Assembly: GCF_013778505.1 (NCBI RefSeq)
Contig: NZ_JAAOWU010000022.1
Coordinates: 1-64,000 of the forward strand
Direction of reading: 5' to 3'
Origin: Pseudomonas sivasensis
GTDB taxonomy: Bacteria; Pseudomonadota; Gammaproteobacteria; Pseudomonadales; Pseudomonadaceae
Length of the DNA stretch: 64,000 nt
In this document: piece by piece, positions 30,121 through 41,783 of the stretch
How positions within the stretch are numbered: position 1 is the first letter of the stretch
Layout: the number at the start of each line of letters is the position of its first letter
Program-made: the position numbers and the translations under genes
Notes under the pieces: generated by a model
What the model was told of the DNA's origin: nothing
Seen by the model: only the letters and a program-made list of their open reading frames with translations
Databases searched by the model: none

Positions 30121-33100
30121 ATGCCAAAACGTACAGACATAAAAAGCATCCTGATTCTCGGCGCTGGCCCGATCGTAATCGGCCAGGCTTGCGAATTCGA
30201 CTACTCCGGCGCCCAGGCTTGCAAGGCCCTGCGCGAAGAGGGCTACCGCGTCATCCTGGTGAACTCCAACCCGGCCACGATCATGACCGACCCGGACATG
30301 GCTGACGCCACCTACATCGAGCCGATCAAATGGCAAACCGTTGCCAAGATCATCGAGAAGGAGCGTCCGGACGCCCTGTTGCCAACCATGGGTGGCCAGA
30401 CCGCTCTGAACTGTGCCCTGGACCTGGAGCGCGAAGGCGTCCTGGAAAAATTCGGCGTAGAGATGATCGGCGCCAATGCCGACACCATCGACAAGGCTGA
30501 AGACCGTTCGCGTTTCGACAAGGCCATGAAATCCATCGGCCTGGCGTGCCCGCGTTCCGGCATCGCCCACAGTATGGAAGAGGCCTATGCGGTCCTGGAA
30601 ACCCTCGGTTTCCCGTGCATCATTCGTCCGTCCTTTACCATGGGCGGCACCGGTGGCGGCATCGCCTACAACCGTGAAGAGTTCGAAGAAATCTGCGCCC
30701 GTGGTCTGGACCTGTCTCCGACCAAAGAGCTGCTGATCGACGAGTCCCTGATCGGCTGGAAAGAATATGAGATGGAGGTTGTCCGCGATAAGAAGGACAA
30801 CTGCATCATCGTCTGCTCCATCGAAAACTTCGATCCGATGGGCGTGCACACCGGTGACTCGATCACTGTTGCTCCTGCACAAACCCTGACGGACAAGGAA
30901 TATCAGATCCTGCGTAATGCCTCCCTGGCGGTATTGCGTGAGATCGGTGTGGAAACCGGCGGTTCCAACGTCCAGTTCGGCATCTGCCCGGACACCGGTC
31001 GTATGGTCGTGATCGAGATGAACCCGCGTGTTTCCCGTTCGTCGGCCCTTGCCTCTAAAGCTACCGGCTTCCCGATTGCGAAGGTCGCGGCCAAGCTGGC
31101 TGTGGGTTACACCCTGGACGAGTTGTCGAACGACATCACCGGCGGCAAGACCCCTGCGTCCTTTGAACCGTCCATCGACTACGTAGTGACCAAGCTTCCA
31201 CGTTTTGCCTTTGAGAAATTCGCCAAGGCTGACGCGCGTCTGACCACTCAGATGAAGTCGGTCGGCGAAGTTATGGCCATCGGCCGTACGTTCCAGGAGT
31301 CCTTGCAGAAAGCTCTGCGTGGTCTGGAAGTGGGGGTTTGCGGCCTCGACGAGAAGCTCGACCTGAGCAACCCGGAAAGCATGAGCGTGCTCAAGCGTGA
31401 GCTGACTGTGCCGGGCGCCGAGCGTATCTGGTACGTCGCTGACGCCTTCCGTGCCGGTATGACTGTCGAAGACATCTTCGGCATGAACATGATCGACCCA
31501 TGGTTCTTGGTACAGATCGAAGATCTGATCAAGGAAGAAGAGAAGGTCAAGACCCTGGGGCTGGCTAGCATCGACCGCGACATGATGTTCCGCCTCAAGC
31601 GCAAAGGCTTCTCCGATCAACGCCTGGCCAAACTGCTGGGTGTGACCGAGAAGAACCTGCGCACGCATCGCCATAAGTTGGACATCTTCCCGGTCTACAA
31701 GCGCGTTGATACCTGTGCGGCCGAGTTCTCCACCGATACCGCGTACCTTTACTCCACCTACGAGGAAGAGTGCGAGGCTGCGCCGTCGGGTCGTGACAAG
31801 ATCATGATCCTGGGCGGTGGTCCTAACCGTATCGGCCAAGGCATCGAGTTCGACTACTGCTGTGTGCACGCCGCGCTCGCTCTGCGCGCCGACGGGTACG
31901 AGACCATCATGGTCAACTGCAACCCGGAAACTGTTTCCACCGACTACGACACCTCTGATCGCCTGTACTTCGAGCCAGTGACACTGGAAGACGTGCTGGA
32001 AATCGTGCGCGTTGAGAAGCCGAAAGGCGTGATCGTGCAGTATGGCGGCCAAACCCCGCTTAAACTGGCGCGTGCGCTTGAGGCTGCTGGAGTGCCGATT
32101 ATCGGTACCAGCCCGGACGCTATCGACCGCGCTGAAGATCGTGAACGCTTCCAGCAAATGGTTGAGCGCCTTAACCTGCGTCAGCCGCCAAACGCTACCG
32201 TTCGCAGCGAAGATGAAGCCATCCGTGCAGCCAGCAAGATCGGCTATCCGCTGGTGGTGCGTCCTTCCTATGTGCTGGGCGGTCGGGCGATGGAAATCGT
32301 CTACGAAGAGGACGAGCTCAAGCGTTACTTGCGTGATGCGGTGAAAGTGTCCAATGACAGCCCGGTGCTGCTGGACCACTTCCTCAACTGCGCCATCGAA
32401 ATGGACGTCGATGCGGTTTGTGACGGCACCGACGTGGTGATCGGCGCGATCATGCAGCACATCGAGCAGGCAGGCGTTCACTCCGGTGACTCCGCATGCT
32501 CGCTGCCGCCATATTCGTTGCCGCTGCACATCCAAGATGAGATGCGCGAGCAGGTCAAAAAAATGGCCCTTGAGTTGGGTGTTGTCGGCCTGATGAACGT
32601 TCAGTTGGCGCTGCAAGGCGAAGACATCTACGTCATTGAGGTTAACCCACGTGCTTCGCGTACCGTACCGTTTGTATCCAAGTGCATCGGTGTGTCCCTG
32701 GCCATGATCGCTGCCCGTGTGATGGCTGGTAAGACCCTGAAGGAAATCGGCTTCACCAAGGAAATCATTCCGAACTTCTACAGCGTGAAAGAGGCGGTGT
32801 TCCCATTCGCCAAATTCCCTGGTGTGGACCCAATCCTGGGCCCAGAGATGAAGTCCACCGGTGAAGTGATGGGCGTGGGCGATACCTTCGGTGAAGCATT
32901 TGCCAAAGCTCAGATGGGCGCCAGCGAAGTGCTACCGACCGGCGGAACTGCGTTTATCAGTGTGCGTGATGACGACAAACCACTAGTTGCGGGCGTTGCC
33001 CGTGATCTGATCAGCTTGGGCTTTGAAGTAGTTGCCACAGCAGGTACCGCCAAGCTGATCGAAGCGGCAGGCCTGAAGGTGCGACGCGTAAACAAGGTGA

Positions 33101-33342
33101 CGGAAGGCCGTCCGCACGTGGTCGACATGATCAAGAATGACGAAGTTACTCTGATCATCAACACCACCGAAGGTCGTCAGTCGATCGCGGATTCCTACTC
33201 TATTCGCCGTAATGCCTTGCAGCACAAGATCTACTGCACCACCACCATTGCTGCTGGCGAAGCTATCTGTGAAGCGCTCAAGTTCGGTCCAGAAAAGACC
33301 GTGCGCCGCTTGCAGGATCTACACGCAGGATTGAAGGCATGA
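30121..33342 (+). CDS. carB: Carbamoyl-phosphate synthase large subunit
   Basis: 1073-aa synthetase with two homologous ATP-grasp halves ([21 protein letters not shown] and [19 protein letters not shown] open them) and a C-terminal MGS-like allosteric domain (residues about 935-1073), where UMP and ornithine act in enterobacteria. ATG 30121 gives the standard start [11 protein letters not shown]. The stop overlaps the greA start (ATGA). Confidence 0.97.
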   Translation: MPKRTDIKSILILGAGPIVIGQACEFDYSGAQACKALREEGYRVILVNSNPATIMTDPDMADATYIEPIKWQTVAKIIEKERPDALLPTMGGQTALNCALDLEREGVLEKFGVEMIGANADTIDKAEDRSRFDKAMKSIGLACPRSGIAHSMEEAYAVLETLGFPCIIRPSFTMGGTGGGIAYNREEFEEICARGLDLSPTKELLIDESLIGWKEYEMEVVRDKKDNCIIVCSIENFDPMGVHTGDSITVAPAQTLTDKEYQILRNASLAVLREIGVETGGSNVQFGICPDTGRMVVIEMNPRVSRSSALASKATGFPIAKVAAKLAVGYTLDELSNDITGGKTPASFEPSIDYVVTKLPRFAFEKFAKADARLTTQMKSVGEVMAIGRTFQESLQKALRGLEVGVCGLDEKLDLSNPESMSVLKRELTVPGAERIWYVADAFRAGMTVEDIFGMNMIDPWFLVQIEDLIKEEEKVKTLGLASIDRDMMFRLKRKGFSDQRLAKLLGVTEKNLRTHRHKLDIFPVYKRVDTCAAEFSTDTAYLYSTYEEECEAAPSGRDKIMILGGGPNRIGQGIEFDYCCVHAALALRADGYETIMVNCNPETVSTDYDTSDRLYFEPVTLEDVLEIVRVEKPKGVIVQYGGQTPLKLARALEAAGVPIIGTSPDAIDRAEDRERFQQMVERLNLRQPPNATVRSEDEAIRAASKIGYPLVVRPSYVLGGRAMEIVYEEDELKRYLRDAVKVSNDSPVLLDHFLNCAIEMDVDAVCDGTDVVIGAIMQHIEQAGVHSGDSACSLPPYSLPLHIQDEMREQVKKMALELGVVGLMNVQLALQGEDIYVIEVNPRASRTVPFVSKCIGVSLAMIAARVMAGKTLKEIGFTKEIIPNFYSVKEAVFPFAKFPGVDPILGPEMKSTGEVMGVGDTFGEAFAKAQMGASEVLPTGGTAFISVRDDDKPLVAGVARDLISLGFEVVATAGTAKLIEAAGLKVRRVNKVTEGRPHVVDMIKNDEVTLIINTTEGRQSIADSYSIRRNALQHKIYCTTTIAAGEAICEALKFGPEKTVRRLQDLHAGLKA

Positions 33343-33815
33343 TCAAATACCCAATGACCGTCCAGGGCGCAAAGGCCCTGGAAGAGGAGCACGCCCATCT
33401 GACCAAGGTCGTACGTCCTAAGTTGAGCCAGGACATCGGTACGGCCCGCGAGCTGGGTGACTTGAAGGAAAACGCTGAATACCACGCTGCTCGCGAGCAG
33501 CAAGGTATGGTCGAGGCGCGGATCCGTGACATCGAAGGGCGCATGCAGAATGCGGTCATCATCGATGTCACGACCATTCCGAAAACCGGCAAGGTGATTT
33601 TCGGCACGACCGTGGAAATCGCTAACGTCGAGACGGACGAAAGCGTGGTCTATCACATCGTTGGCGAAGACGAAGCTGACTTCAAACTCGGCAAGATCTC
33701 TGTCGGTTCGCCGCTCGCCCGCGCCTTGATTGCCAAGGAAGAGGGTGATGTGGTCGCTGTAAAAACACCTGGTGGCGTGATCGAGTACGAGATTGTTGAA
33801 GTTCGTCACGTCTGA
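33339..33815 (+). CDS. greA: Transcription elongation factor GreA
   Basis: 158-aa factor that stimulates transcript cleavage in backtracked RNA polymerase. The N-terminal coiled coil has the acidic tip ([20 protein letters not shown]); the C-terminal FKBP-like domain has FGTTVEI and [17 protein letters not shown]. Translationally coupled to carB by ATGA. Confidence 0.96.
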   Translation: MIKYPMTVQGAKALEEEHAHLTKVVRPKLSQDIGTARELGDLKENAEYHAAREQQGMVEARIRDIEGRMQNAVIIDVTTIPKTGKVIFGTTVEIANVETDESVVYHIVGEDEADFKLGKISVGSPLARALIAKEEGDVVAVKTPGGVIEYEIVEVRHV

Positions 33816-33820
33816 AAGGC

Positions 33821-33843
33821 GGCGCCCGCTTCGTGCGGGCGCC
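33821..33843 (+). terminator. Hairpin between greA and the 134-aa gene
   Basis: GGCGCCCGC, loop TTCGT, GCGGGCGCC. There is no T-run, and the stem ends at the base before the proposed ATG 33844, so it could affect translation of the next gene more than transcription. Confidence 0.5.
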
Positions 33844-34248
33844 ATGCTTTGGCAGCTCTCCCAGATGCTTTGGGTGGGTGGCCTGTGGTTGCTGCACATT
33901 GGTGTACTCCCGGTGCTGGGCCTTATTGGCCTGGCTCCGCTGTTGATCGATGAGATCGATGGATTGCTGAGCGCGTTGCTGGTGGGGTTTGCAGCGGCGT
34001 GCGTGACCCTTCAGGCATTGGTGCTGGTCAAGGCTGAGGGTTTTGTGAGTTTGTGGCGGGATATTCGCGGCCAACTGCTGTTGATGGCGCTGTATGCGTG
34101 TGCAATGTATTGCATCGTGCATGTTTGGCTGCCGGAAGCGTTGCGCTGGCAGCTATTCAGCTATCTTGTGCTAGGGTTTTCCGGCTTGGTGTTGGTAGTA
34201 CAGCCCGCGCCAGGATGGAGTGGCAGGGCGCGCAAAGCACGCCCGTGA
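33844..34248 (+). CDS. Predicted four-pass inner-membrane protein
   Basis: 134-aa hydrophobic protein with four membrane segments (about residues 5-28, 36-60, 72-92, 97-116) and a short basic C-terminus. It resembles DUF4149-type proteins found between greA and yhbY in pseudomonads. Function unknown. ATG 33844 abuts a hairpin and has no Shine-Dalgarno; ATG 33865 (Met8) is an alternative, and the frame is also open back to 33793 inside greA. Convergent with yhbY. Confidence 0.7.
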   Translation: MLWQLSQMLWVGGLWLLHIGVLPVLGLIGLAPLLIDEIDGLLSALLVGFAAACVTLQALVLVKAEGFVSLWRDIRGQLLLMALYACAMYCIVHVWLPEALRWQLFSYLVLGFSGLVLVVQPAPGWSGRARKARP

Positions 34249-34256
34249 CCCTTGTG

Positions 34257-34565
34257 TCATTTGAAGCGATGAACGTTCGACAGTTGCTTGTTGACGCTGA
34301 AGTTCTTGCGATACAGCAGCGCCATCTTGCCGATGACCTGAACCAGGTCCGCTTTGCCAACCTTGCACAGTTCTGCAATGGCGGCCAGGCGCGCTTCGCG
34401 GTCAAGGATGTTGACCTTAATCTTGATCAGTTCGTGATCGCCCAATGCGCGTTCAAGTTCGGCTAACACACCCTCAGTCAAACCGTTGTCTGCCACAATC
34501 AGAACTGGTTTCAGATGGTGGCCAATGGATTTGTACTGTTTCTTCTGCTCTTGAGTGAGCGGCAT
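34257..34565 (-). CDS. yhbY: Ribosome-associated CRM-domain protein YhbY
   Basis: 102-aa protein, a single CRM RNA-binding domain (MPLTQEQKKQYKSIGHHLKPVLIVADNGLTEGV) ending in the conserved KADLVQVIGKMALLYRK. It binds pre-50S particles in E. coli. Divergent from rlmE, a conserved arrangement. Confidence 0.93.
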   Translation of the reverse strand: MPLTQEQKKQYKSIGHHLKPVLIVADNGLTEGVLAELERALGDHELIKIKVNILDREARLAAIAELCKVGKADLVQVIGKMALLYRKNFSVNKQLSNVHRFK

Positions 34566-34670
34566 AATCTGACCCCTGCGTCTGATCTTGTAAAAAGCGG
34601 CGGCCAGTTTACCCGAGCGAGTCCGGGACCGCCCAGTTAATCACGACCCGTTTTATTTTCGAGGTGGCCC

Positions 34671-35321
34671 GTGGCCCGTTCCAAAACTAGCCTTAAGTGG
34701 CTGCAAGAGCATTTCAACGATCCTTACGTCAAAAAGGCGCAGAAGGACGGCTACCGTTCGCGGGCCAGTTACAAGCTCCTGGAGATCCAAGACAAGGACA
34801 AATTGATTCGTCCGGGCATGAGCGTGATTGATCTTGGCGCGGCGCCGGGTGGCTGGTCTCAAGTGACCAGTCGTCTGATTGGTGGCCAGGGAAGATTGAT
34901 CGCGTCCGACATCCTTGAGATGGACAGCATCCCGGATGTGACCTTTGTGCACGGCGACTTCACCCAGGACTCGGTATTGGCCGAGATTCTGGAGGCCGTG
35001 GGAAATTCGCAGGTAGACCTTGTGATTTCCGACATGGCCCCCAATATGAGTGGATTACCGGCCGTCGATATGCCGCGGGCCATGTTCCTCTGTGAATTGG
35101 CACTGGATTTGGCGGGCCGGGTGTTGCGTCCGGGCGGTGATTTCCTTGTGAAAGTCTTCCAGGGCGAAGGTTTTGACGAGTATCACAAGAACATTCGCAA
35201 GCTGTTCGACAAGGTGCAGACGCGAAAGCCGGACTCTTCCCGGGACCGGTCTCGCGAGCAATACCTGCTGTGCCGCGGGTTCCGCGAGGTTGAAGGCGCG
35301 GCGAGTGAAGAGCGTTTTTGA
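34671..35321 (+). CDS. rlmE: 23S rRNA (uridine-2'-O-) methyltransferase RlmE
   Basis: 216-aa FtsJ/RrmJ-family enzyme that methylates U2552 of 23S rRNA. SAM motif [14 protein letters not shown] and the catalytic K-D-K-E series (Lys in RASYKLLE, Asp in [10 protein letters not shown], Lys in [11 protein letters not shown]). Start is GTG 34671 with GAGG upstream. The C-terminus ([11 protein letters not shown]) runs about 10 residues past the conserved SREQYLL region. ftsH follows after about 190 bp. Confidence 0.95.
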   Translation: MARSKTSLKWLQEHFNDPYVKKAQKDGYRSRASYKLLEIQDKDKLIRPGMSVIDLGAAPGGWSQVTSRLIGGQGRLIASDILEMDSIPDVTFVHGDFTQDSVLAEILEAVGNSQVDLVISDMAPNMSGLPAVDMPRAMFLCELALDLAGRVLRPGGDFLVKVFQGEGFDEYHKNIRKLFDKVQTRKPDSSRDRSREQYLLCRGFREVEGAASEERF

Positions 35322-35512
35322 TTTATTCGAGGAGGGCGATAGGTTTTTTTATGTCGCTTTCGTCACGAAGCTTTACGAATATTATGTAGTCAAAGTTTCA
35401 CAAAGGGTTACAGACGGCGCCTGCCAGAGTTGTAGGTAATGTAGTAAGTTAGGCCGGTGAATATCATGCGAAGCGCGCGCCAGTAGCGGAGCTTGCTTCA
35501 GAGGGTAGTTAA

Positions 35513-37432
35513 TTGAACGATATGGCAAAGAATCTGATCCTGTGGTTGATCATCGCGGCTGTCCTCGTGACGGTGATGAACAACTTCTCCAGTCCTAACG
35601 AGCCGCAGACCCTCAACTATTCCGACTTCATCCAGCAAGTTAAGGATGGCAAGGTCGAGCGCGTAGCGGTTGATGGCTACGTGATCACCGGCAAACGCAA
35701 CGATGGCGATAGCTTTAAGACCATTCGTCCGGCAATCCAGGACAACGGTCTGATCGGTGACCTGGTGGATAACCACGTGGTTGTCGAAGGCAAGCAGCCT
35801 GAGCAGCAGAGCATTTGGACTCAACTCCTGGTGGCAAGCTTCCCGATCCTGGTGATCATTGCCGTGTTCATGTTCTTCATGCGCCAGATGCAGGGCGGTG
35901 CGGGGGGCAAGGGCGGGCCGATGAGCTTCGGCAAGAGCAAGGCGCGCCTGCTCTCTGAGGATCAGGTGAAGACCACCCTGGCTGACGTAGCAGGTTGCGA
36001 TGAGGCGAAGGAAGAAGTCGGCGAGTTGGTGGAGTTCTTGCGCGATCCAGGCAAATTTCAGCGCCTGGGTGGTCGTATTCCTCGCGGCGTGCTGATGGTC
36101 GGCCCTCCAGGTACCGGTAAAACCTTGCTGGCCAAGGCGATTGCTGGCGAAGCCAAGGTGCCGTTCTTCACGATTTCCGGTTCTGACTTCGTTGAAATGT
36201 TCGTTGGTGTCGGCGCCAGCCGCGTTCGCGATATGTTTGAACAGGCCAAGAAGCACGCGCCATGCATCATCTTTATCGATGAAATCGACGCCGTTGGTCG
36301 CCATCGTGGGGCCGGCATGGGTGGTGGCCACGATGAGCGTGAGCAGACTCTCAACCAGCTGCTGGTCGAGATGGATGGTTTTGAGATGAATGACGGCATC
36401 ATCGTGATAGCCGCAACCAACCGTCCAGACGTGCTTGACCCTGCACTGCTTCGTCCGGGCCGCTTCGACCGTCAGGTTGTGGTTGGTCTGCCGGACATTC
36501 GTGGTCGTGAACAGATTCTGAAAGTGCACATGCGCAAAGTCCCAATGGGTGACGACGTAGCTCCGGCTGTGATTGCCCGTGGTACTCCAGGCTTCTCCGG
36601 TGCTGACTTGGCCAACCTGGTGAACGAGGCTTCGCTGTTTGCAGCCCGTACCGGCAAGCGCATTGTTGAAATGAAAGAGTTCGAACTGGCGAAAGATAAG
36701 ATCATGATGGGCGCTGAGCGCAAATCCATGGTCATGTCCGAAAAAGAGAAGCAGAACACTGCTTATCACGAAGCGGGTCACGCCATTGTGGGGCGTGTCG
36801 TGCCTGAGCATGATCCAGTCTACAAAGTGTCGATCATTCCTCGTGGTCGCGCCTTGGGTGTCACCATGTTCCTGCCGGAAGAGGATCGTTACAGTCTCTC
36901 CAAGCGTGCGTTGATCAGTCAGATCTGCTCTCTGTACGGCGGTCGAATCGCTGAAGAGATGACATTGGGCTTCGACGGCGTGACCACTGGGGCTTCCAAC
37001 GACATCATGCGCGCCAGTCAGATTGCGCGAAACATGGTGACCAAGTGGGGTTTGTCGGAAAAGCTCGGTCCTTTGATGTACGCCGAGGAAGAAGGTGAAG
37101 TATTCCTGGGTCGTGGCGGCGGTGGTCAAAACGCCAGTTTCTCCGGTGAGACAGCCAAGCTGATTGACTCCGAGGTGCGCAGTATCATTGACCAGTGCTA
37201 TGGCACGGCCAAACAAATCCTGACCGATAATCGCGACAAGCTCGATGCAATGGCTGATGCATTGATGAAGTACGAGACCATCGATGCAGACCAGATCGAC
37301 GACATTATGGCCGGTCGTGCACCTCGTGAGCCTCGTGATTGGGAAGGTGGTTCGGGTACTTCGGGCACCCCGCCTGTGGTTCAGAACGAGCGCCCTGAAA
37401 CCCCAATCGGTGGCCCGGCAGCTGACCACTAA
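35513..37432 (+). CDS. ftsH: ATP-dependent zinc metalloprotease FtsH
   Basis: 639-aa membrane AAA protease. Two membrane segments (about residues 7-25 and 105-124) flank a periplasmic domain; Walker A GPPGTGKT, Walker [12 protein letters not shown], second region of homology, and zinc site HEAGH in the C-terminal half. It degrades heat-shock sigma factor, LpxC and damaged membrane proteins. TTG 35513 is preferred over ATG 35522: GAGGG at 35501-35505 is 7 nt from the TTG but 16 from the ATG. Confidence 0.95.
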   Translation: MNDMAKNLILWLIIAAVLVTVMNNFSSPNEPQTLNYSDFIQQVKDGKVERVAVDGYVITGKRNDGDSFKTIRPAIQDNGLIGDLVDNHVVVEGKQPEQQSIWTQLLVASFPILVIIAVFMFFMRQMQGGAGGKGGPMSFGKSKARLLSEDQVKTTLADVAGCDEAKEEVGELVEFLRDPGKFQRLGGRIPRGVLMVGPPGTGKTLLAKAIAGEAKVPFFTISGSDFVEMFVGVGASRVRDMFEQAKKHAPCIIFIDEIDAVGRHRGAGMGGGHDEREQTLNQLLVEMDGFEMNDGIIVIAATNRPDVLDPALLRPGRFDRQVVVGLPDIRGREQILKVHMRKVPMGDDVAPAVIARGTPGFSGADLANLVNEASLFAARTGKRIVEMKEFELAKDKIMMGAERKSMVMSEKEKQNTAYHEAGHAIVGRVVPEHDPVYKVSIIPRGRALGVTMFLPEEDRYSLSKRALISQICSLYGGRIAEEMTLGFDGVTTGASNDIMRASQIARNMVTKWGLSEKLGPLMYAEEEGEVFLGRGGGGQNASFSGETAKLIDSEVRSIIDQCYGTAKQILTDNRDKLDAMADALMKYETIDADQIDDIMAGRAPREPRDWEGGSGTSGTPPVVQNERPETPIGGPAADH

Positions 37433-37440
37433 GGTTTGAA

Positions 37441-38292
37441 ATGACTTTTGCTTCGTCCTCCCCCCGGTTGCCTTGCGGCAACCGGGTTCTTGATTTGGCC
37501 CATACACATGTTATGGGCATTCTTAATGTAACCCCTGACTCCTTTTCCGATGGTGGCCGCTTCAGCCAACTTGATGCTGCACTGCGTCACGCAGAAGCCA
37601 TGGTGGCGGCCGGCGCGACCTTGATTGATGTCGGTGGTGAATCAACTCGGCCTGGTGCTCGCGTTGTTTCTCCTCTGGAAGAGTTGGAGCGCGTGGCGCC
37701 GATTGTCGAGCGCATCGCTCGAGAGTTGGATGTGATTATTTCGGTTGATACTTCCACCCCGGCCGTGATGCGTGAGACTGCGCGATTAGGTGCCGGCTTG
37801 ATCAACGATGTGCGGTCCCTGCAGCGCGACGGCGCTCTGGATGCAGCTGCGGCTACCGGTTTGCCGGTGTGTTTGATGCATATGCTGGGTGAGCCCGGCA
37901 ATATGCAGGACAGTCCGCACTATGATGACCTGGTTGGTGAGGTGAGTGGTTTTCTCTCAGAACGCGTTGCCCAATGCGCTGCGGTAGGTATTGCGCCTGA
38001 AAGGATCATCCTTGATCCGGGGTTTGGTTTCGCCAAGACCCTGCAACACAATTTAAGTTTGTTCAAACACATGGAGTCCTTGCATGCCCTTGGTCGGCCC
38101 CTGTTGGTCGGTGTATCGCGCAAAAGCATGATAGGGCTGGCATTGAGCCGTCCGGTGGGTGAGCGGTTGTATGGTGGCCTCGCACTGGCGGCACTTGCAG
38201 TGACCAAAGGCGCACGCATCTTGCGTGTGCATGACGTTGCAGAAACCGTGGATGTGGTGCGCATGATTGCCGCTGTAGAATCTGCCGAATAA
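37441..38292 (+). CDS. folP: Dihydropteroate synthase
   Basis: 283-aa folate-synthesis enzyme joining 6-hydroxymethyl-dihydropterin diphosphate and p-aminobenzoate; the target of sulfonamides. Signature [17 protein letters not shown] and [10 protein letters not shown], then IDVGG and [11 protein letters not shown]. Located 8 bp after ftsH and 16 bp before glmM, a widely conserved trio. Confidence 0.95.
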   Translation: MTFASSSPRLPCGNRVLDLAHTHVMGILNVTPDSFSDGGRFSQLDAALRHAEAMVAAGATLIDVGGESTRPGARVVSPLEELERVAPIVERIARELDVIISVDTSTPAVMRETARLGAGLINDVRSLQRDGALDAAAATGLPVCLMHMLGEPGNMQDSPHYDDLVGEVSGFLSERVAQCAAVGIAPERIILDPGFGFAKTLQHNLSLFKHMESLHALGRPLLVGVSRKSMIGLALSRPVGERLYGGLALAALAVTKGARILRVHDVAETVDVVRMIAAVESAE

Positions 38293-38308
38293 GAATGATG
38301 GAGCACTT

Positions 38309-39646
38309 ATGACAAAAAAATACTTTGGCACCGACGGGATCCGTGGTCGGGTCGGCGAGTTTCCGATTACTCCAGATTTCATGCTCAAGCTGGGTTGGGC
38401 GGCAGGCATGGCGTTCCGCAGCATGGGCGCATGCCGCATCCTGGTGGGCAAGGACACCCGGATTTCCGGGTACATGTTTGAGTCTGCGCTAGAGGCTGGC
38501 TTGTCCGCCGCAGGTGCTGATGTGATGTTGCTGGGCCCGATGCCGACTCCGGCGATCGCTTACCTGACGCGTACGTTTCACGCTGAAGCAGGTATTGTGA
38601 TCAGCGCCTCGCACAACCCTCATGACGACAATGGCATCAAGTTTTTCTCGGGGCAGGGCACCAAATTGCCGGACGAGATTGAGTTGATGATCGAAGAGCT
38701 GTTGGATGCGCCGATGACCGTGGTCGAGTCCAGCAAGCTGGGCAAGGTGTCGCGGATCAATGACGCATCCGGTCGTTATATCGAGTTCTGCAAGAGCAGT
38801 GTGCCAACCAGTACCAACTTTGCCGGCCTGAAGGTTGTCGTCGACTGCGCCCATGGTGCGACCTACAAAGTCGCGCCAAGCGTATTTAAGGAGCTGGGCG
38901 CAGACGTGACTGTGCTGTCGGCTCAGCCCAACGGACTGAACATCAACGAGAACTGCGGCTCGACCCATATGGAGCAGCTGCAAGCTGCTGTCCTGGCCGA
39001 GCATGCCGACCTCGGTATTGCCTTCGACGGTGACGGCGACCGCGTGCTGATGGTTGACCACACGGGTGCCGTGGTCGATGGCGATGATCTGTTGTTTATC
39101 ATTGCCCGCGACCTGCATGAGCGCAACAAGCTGCAAGGCGGTGTCGTCGGTACGCTGATGAGCAATCTTGGGCTTGAGCTTGCGTTGGCAGACCTGGGTA
39201 TTCCTTTTGTTCGCGCCAATGTCGGTGACCGATATGTGATCGCCGAGCTGCTGGAGCGTAACTGGCAGGTAGGTGGTGAGAACTCCGGGCACGTGGTGTG
39301 CTTCCAGCACACCACCACCGGTGACGCGATTATTGCTGCGTTGCAGGTGCTATTGGCTTTGCGTCGCCGCGAAGAGAGCCTGGCTCAGGCTCGTCAGGCT
39401 TTGCGCAAATGCCCGCAAGTATTGCTTAACGTGCGTTTCGCAGGTGGAGAAAACCCGATCGACCACCCTGCTGTCAAAGAGGCTTGCGAGCGCGCGACCC
39501 TGGCAATGGCTGGTCGTGGACGGGTATTGCTACGCAAGTCCGGCACAGAGCCTTTGGTGCGCGTTATGGTCGAAGGTGACGATGAAATACAGGTTCGCGG
39601 CCACGCCGAAGACCTGGCAAAACTGGTAACTGAAGTTTGCGCCTGA
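38309..39646 (+). CDS. glmM: Phosphoglucosamine mutase
   Basis: 445-aa alpha-D-phosphohexomutase converting glucosamine-6-P to glucosamine-1-P for UDP-GlcNAc. Active-site serine in [16 protein letters not shown], metal loop DGDGDRVL, sugar loop GGENSGHV and phosphate loop [12 protein letters not shown] are all present. ATG 38309 with GGAGC upstream. Confidence 0.96.
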   Translation: MTKKYFGTDGIRGRVGEFPITPDFMLKLGWAAGMAFRSMGACRILVGKDTRISGYMFESALEAGLSAAGADVMLLGPMPTPAIAYLTRTFHAEAGIVISASHNPHDDNGIKFFSGQGTKLPDEIELMIEELLDAPMTVVESSKLGKVSRINDASGRYIEFCKSSVPTSTNFAGLKVVVDCAHGATYKVAPSVFKELGADVTVLSAQPNGLNINENCGSTHMEQLQAAVLAEHADLGIAFDGDGDRVLMVDHTGAVVDGDDLLFIIARDLHERNKLQGGVVGTLMSNLGLELALADLGIPFVRANVGDRYVIAELLERNWQVGGENSGHVVCFQHTTTGDAIIAALQVLLALRRREESLAQARQALRKCPQVLLNVRFAGGENPIDHPAVKEACERATLAMAGRGRVLLRKSGTEPLVRVMVEGDDEIQVRGHAEDLAKLVTEVCA

Positions 39647-39712
39647 ATTCGGCTTGCCAGTGATGATGTGGTTGGGTAACATCTGCGCCCACTTTGACCG
39701 ACGAGGTACAGC

Positions 39713-40468
39713 ATGCGTCGCACTATGGTAGCTGGTAACTGGAAGATGCACGGTACCCGCGCCAGTGTCGCTGAGCTGATCAATGGCCTTCGTCACTTGG
39801 CCTTGCCTAGCGGTGTTGACATCGCGGTGTTCCCGCCTTGCTTGCATATCACCCAAGTGGTTGATGGCTTGAAAGGTAAGTCGATTCAGGTCGGCTCGCA
39901 GAATTCTGCGGTGGAAGCCATGCAAGGTGCGTTGACCGGTGAGATTGCACCGAGTCAGCTGGTTGATGCGGGTTGTTCCTATGTGCTTGTTGGGCACTCC
40001 GAGCGCCGTCAGATGATGGGCGAGCGTGATGGAACACTCAATCGCAAGTTCGCAGCTGCACAGGCTTGTGGCTTGATTCCGGTGCTGTGTATTGGGGAGA
40101 CCCTTGAGCAGCGTGAATCTGGCAAGACTCTTGAGGTTGTCTCGCGTCAGCTTGGCAGCATTATCGAGGAGCTGGGTGTTGGTGCTTTCGCAAAGGCGGT
40201 AATTGCTTACGAGCCGGTCTGGGCCATTGGCACCGGGCTGACTGCTACACCGCAACAGGCGCAGGATGTGCACGCAGCCATCCGTGCGCAGTTAGCGGCA
40301 GAGAATTCTGAAATCGCACAAGGTGTGCGGCTTCTATACGGCGGCAGCGTGAAGGCGGCCAATGCGGTCGAACTGTTCGGCATGCCGGATATCGATGGGG
40401 GGCTCATTGGTGGAGCTTCCCTGAATGCAGATGAGTTCGGTGCGATTTGTCGCGCCGCGGGAAACTGA
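39713..40468 (+). CDS. tpiA: Triosephosphate isomerase
   Basis: 251-aa glycolytic TIM barrel. Catalytic Lys in NWKMHG, His in LVGHSERR, Glu in [11 protein letters not shown] and phosphate loop YGGSVKAAN. Start ATG 39713 is followed by [14 protein letters not shown]. It precedes secG by 4 bp. Confidence 0.97.
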   Translation: MRRTMVAGNWKMHGTRASVAELINGLRHLALPSGVDIAVFPPCLHITQVVDGLKGKSIQVGSQNSAVEAMQGALTGEIAPSQLVDAGCSYVLVGHSERRQMMGERDGTLNRKFAAAQACGLIPVLCIGETLEQRESGKTLEVVSRQLGSIIEELGVGAFAKAVIAYEPVWAIGTGLTATPQQAQDVHAAIRAQLAAENSEIAQGVRLLYGGSVKAANAVELFGMPDIDGGLIGGASLNADEFGAICRAAGN

Positions 40469-40472
40469 AAAA

Positions 40473-40856
40473 ATGCTGGAAACAGTCGTAGTCGTTTTTC
40501 ATCTGTTGGCAGCCCTGGGCGTAGTTGCCCTGGTTTTGTTGCAACAGGGTAAAGGTGCGGATGCTGGTGCGTCTTTTGGTGCAGGTGCTTCAAATACTGT
40601 ATTCGGAAGCCAAGGTTCCTCTACCTTTCTTAGTAAGTTTACTGCTATACTTGCCGCCGGTTTCTTCATAACCAGCTTAGGGTTAGGTTATTTTGCTAAA
40701 GAGAAAGCTCATGTGCTGACTCAAGTAGGTTTGCCAAACCCAGCAGTGTTGGAAGTACCAAAAGCAAAACCGGCTTCTGATGATGTCCCGGTGCTTCAAG
40801 AGCAAAAGTCGGCTACTCCAGCGACTGACGTACCTCCAGCTCAAGAGCAGAAGTAA
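40473..40856 (+). CDS. secG: Preprotein translocase subunit SecG
   Basis: 127-aa inner-membrane component of SecYEG. Two membrane segments (about residues 3-20 and 52-70) around the conserved [28 protein letters not shown] loop; a Pro/Ala/Lys-rich C-terminal tail. ATG 40473; the frame is open upstream but that would overlap tpiA. Leads into two tRNA genes. Confidence 0.93.
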   Translation: MLETVVVVFHLLAALGVVALVLLQQGKGADAGASFGAGASNTVFGSQGSSTFLSKFTAILAAGFFITSLGLGYFAKEKAHVLTQVGLPNPAVLEVPKAKPASDDVPVLQEQKSATPATDVPPAQEQK

Positions 40857-40878
40857 GAAGGGTTGTAAGCGCTGTATT

Positions 40879-40964
40879 GCCGAGGTGGTGGAATTGGTAG
40901 ACACGCAACCTTGAGGTGGTTGTGCCCATAGGGTGTAGGGGTTCGAGTCCCCTTCTCGGTACCA
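40879..40964 (+). tRNA. tRNA-Leu (GAG)
   Basis: 86-nt class II tRNA with long variable arm. Acceptor GCCGAGG pairs with CCTTCTCGGT region; the anticodon loop TTGAGGT between CAACC and GGTTG gives anticodon GAG; T-arm GGGGTTCGAGTCCCC; CCA is encoded. It decodes CUC and CUU. Confidence 0.95.
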
Positions 40965-40975
40965 ATTATCAGGAG

Positions 40976-40996
40976 AGCCCGCTGTTGCGGGCTTTC
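40976..40996 (+). terminator. Hairpin after tRNA-Leu
   Basis: AGCCCGC, loop TGTT, GCGGGCT followed by TTCTTGT. A weak terminator or processing signal between the two tRNA genes. Confidence 0.55.
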
Positions 40997-41060
40997 TTGT
41001 AGGTGGAAGGTTACATTGACCCTGTAAGGGATCGGTCGTATACTTCCGCCCCAGCTTTGT

Positions 41061-41137
<77 letters not shown>

Positions 41138-41147
41138 GTTTTAGCGG

Positions 41148-41169
41148 AGCCCCTTTTAAGGGGCTTTTT
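41148..41169 (+). terminator. Terminator after tRNA-fMet
   Basis: AGCCCCTT, loop TT, AAGGGGCT, then TTTT. Confidence 0.8.
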
Positions 41170-41214
41170 GTTAGCTGGACACTTTCAACGCCGCTGTTCG
41201 ACGGCGTTTCAAGG

Positions 41215-41238
41215 ATGGGCGTTTCGCCCATTTTTTTA
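41215..41238 (+). terminator. Terminator or attenuator in front of rimP
   Basis: ATGGGCG, loop TTT, CGCCCAT, then a run of seven Ts. It is 40 bp before the rimP GTG, so it lies in the leader of the rimP-nusA-infB operon or is a second terminator of the tRNA transcript. Confidence 0.7.
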
Positions 41239-41277
41239 TTTTGCACAGCATGCACATACATGCACGAGGGGGTTCAG

Positions 41278-41736
41278 GTGTCGAGCAAGCTAGAAGAGTT
41301 GCAGGCCTTGTTGGCCCCGGTGGTCGTGGCCCTAGGCTATGAATGCTGGGGTGTTGAGTTTTCGGCTCAAGGTCGCCACTCAATGTTGCGCGTTTATATC
41401 GATAAAGAGGGCGGTGTGCTGGTGGACGATTGTGCCATTGTCAGCCGTCAGATCAGCGGTGTGCTGGATGTTGAAGATCCAATTTCCGTTGAATACACCC
41501 TCGAAGTTTCCTCGCCAGGCATGGAACGCCCACTGTTCACTATTGATCAGTTTGCAAAATTTGCCGGTGAACAAGTGAAGATCAAGCTGCGATCTCCTTT
41601 TGAAGGACGACGCAACTTTCAGGGCCTTCTGCGCGGTGTAGAAGAACAGGATGTCGTGGTGCAGGTAGAAGACCATGAGTTCCTGTTGCCGATCGATATG
41701 ATCGACAAGGCCAACATTATTCCCAGTTTTGACTGA
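41278..41736 (+). CDS. rimP: Ribosome maturation factor RimP
   Basis: 152-aa factor for 30S subunit assembly. Starts [28 protein letters not shown] and ends with the Sm-like domain [25 protein letters not shown] 41278 with GAGGGGG upstream is preferred; the longer frame starting at 41215 begins in the terminator stem. First gene of the conserved nus-inf operon. Confidence 0.95.
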   Translation: MSSKLEELQALLAPVVVALGYECWGVEFSAQGRHSMLRVYIDKEGGVLVDDCAIVSRQISGVLDVEDPISVEYTLEVSSPGMERPLFTIDQFAKFAGEQVKIKLRSPFEGRRNFQGLLRGVEEQDVVVQVEDHEFLLPIDMIDKANIIPSFD

Positions 41737-41783
41737 GACGCGGATCCCGCGGATCCAATGGCTTGCGAAAGGCGAGGCGTACG

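Noticed and set aside
30076-32616. 846-codon open frame antisense to carB
   Set aside because: Shadow frame; carB is full length with all family motifs on the other strand.
35498-37507. 669-codon frame antisense to ftsH
   Set aside because: Shadow frame of a high-GC, biased gene.
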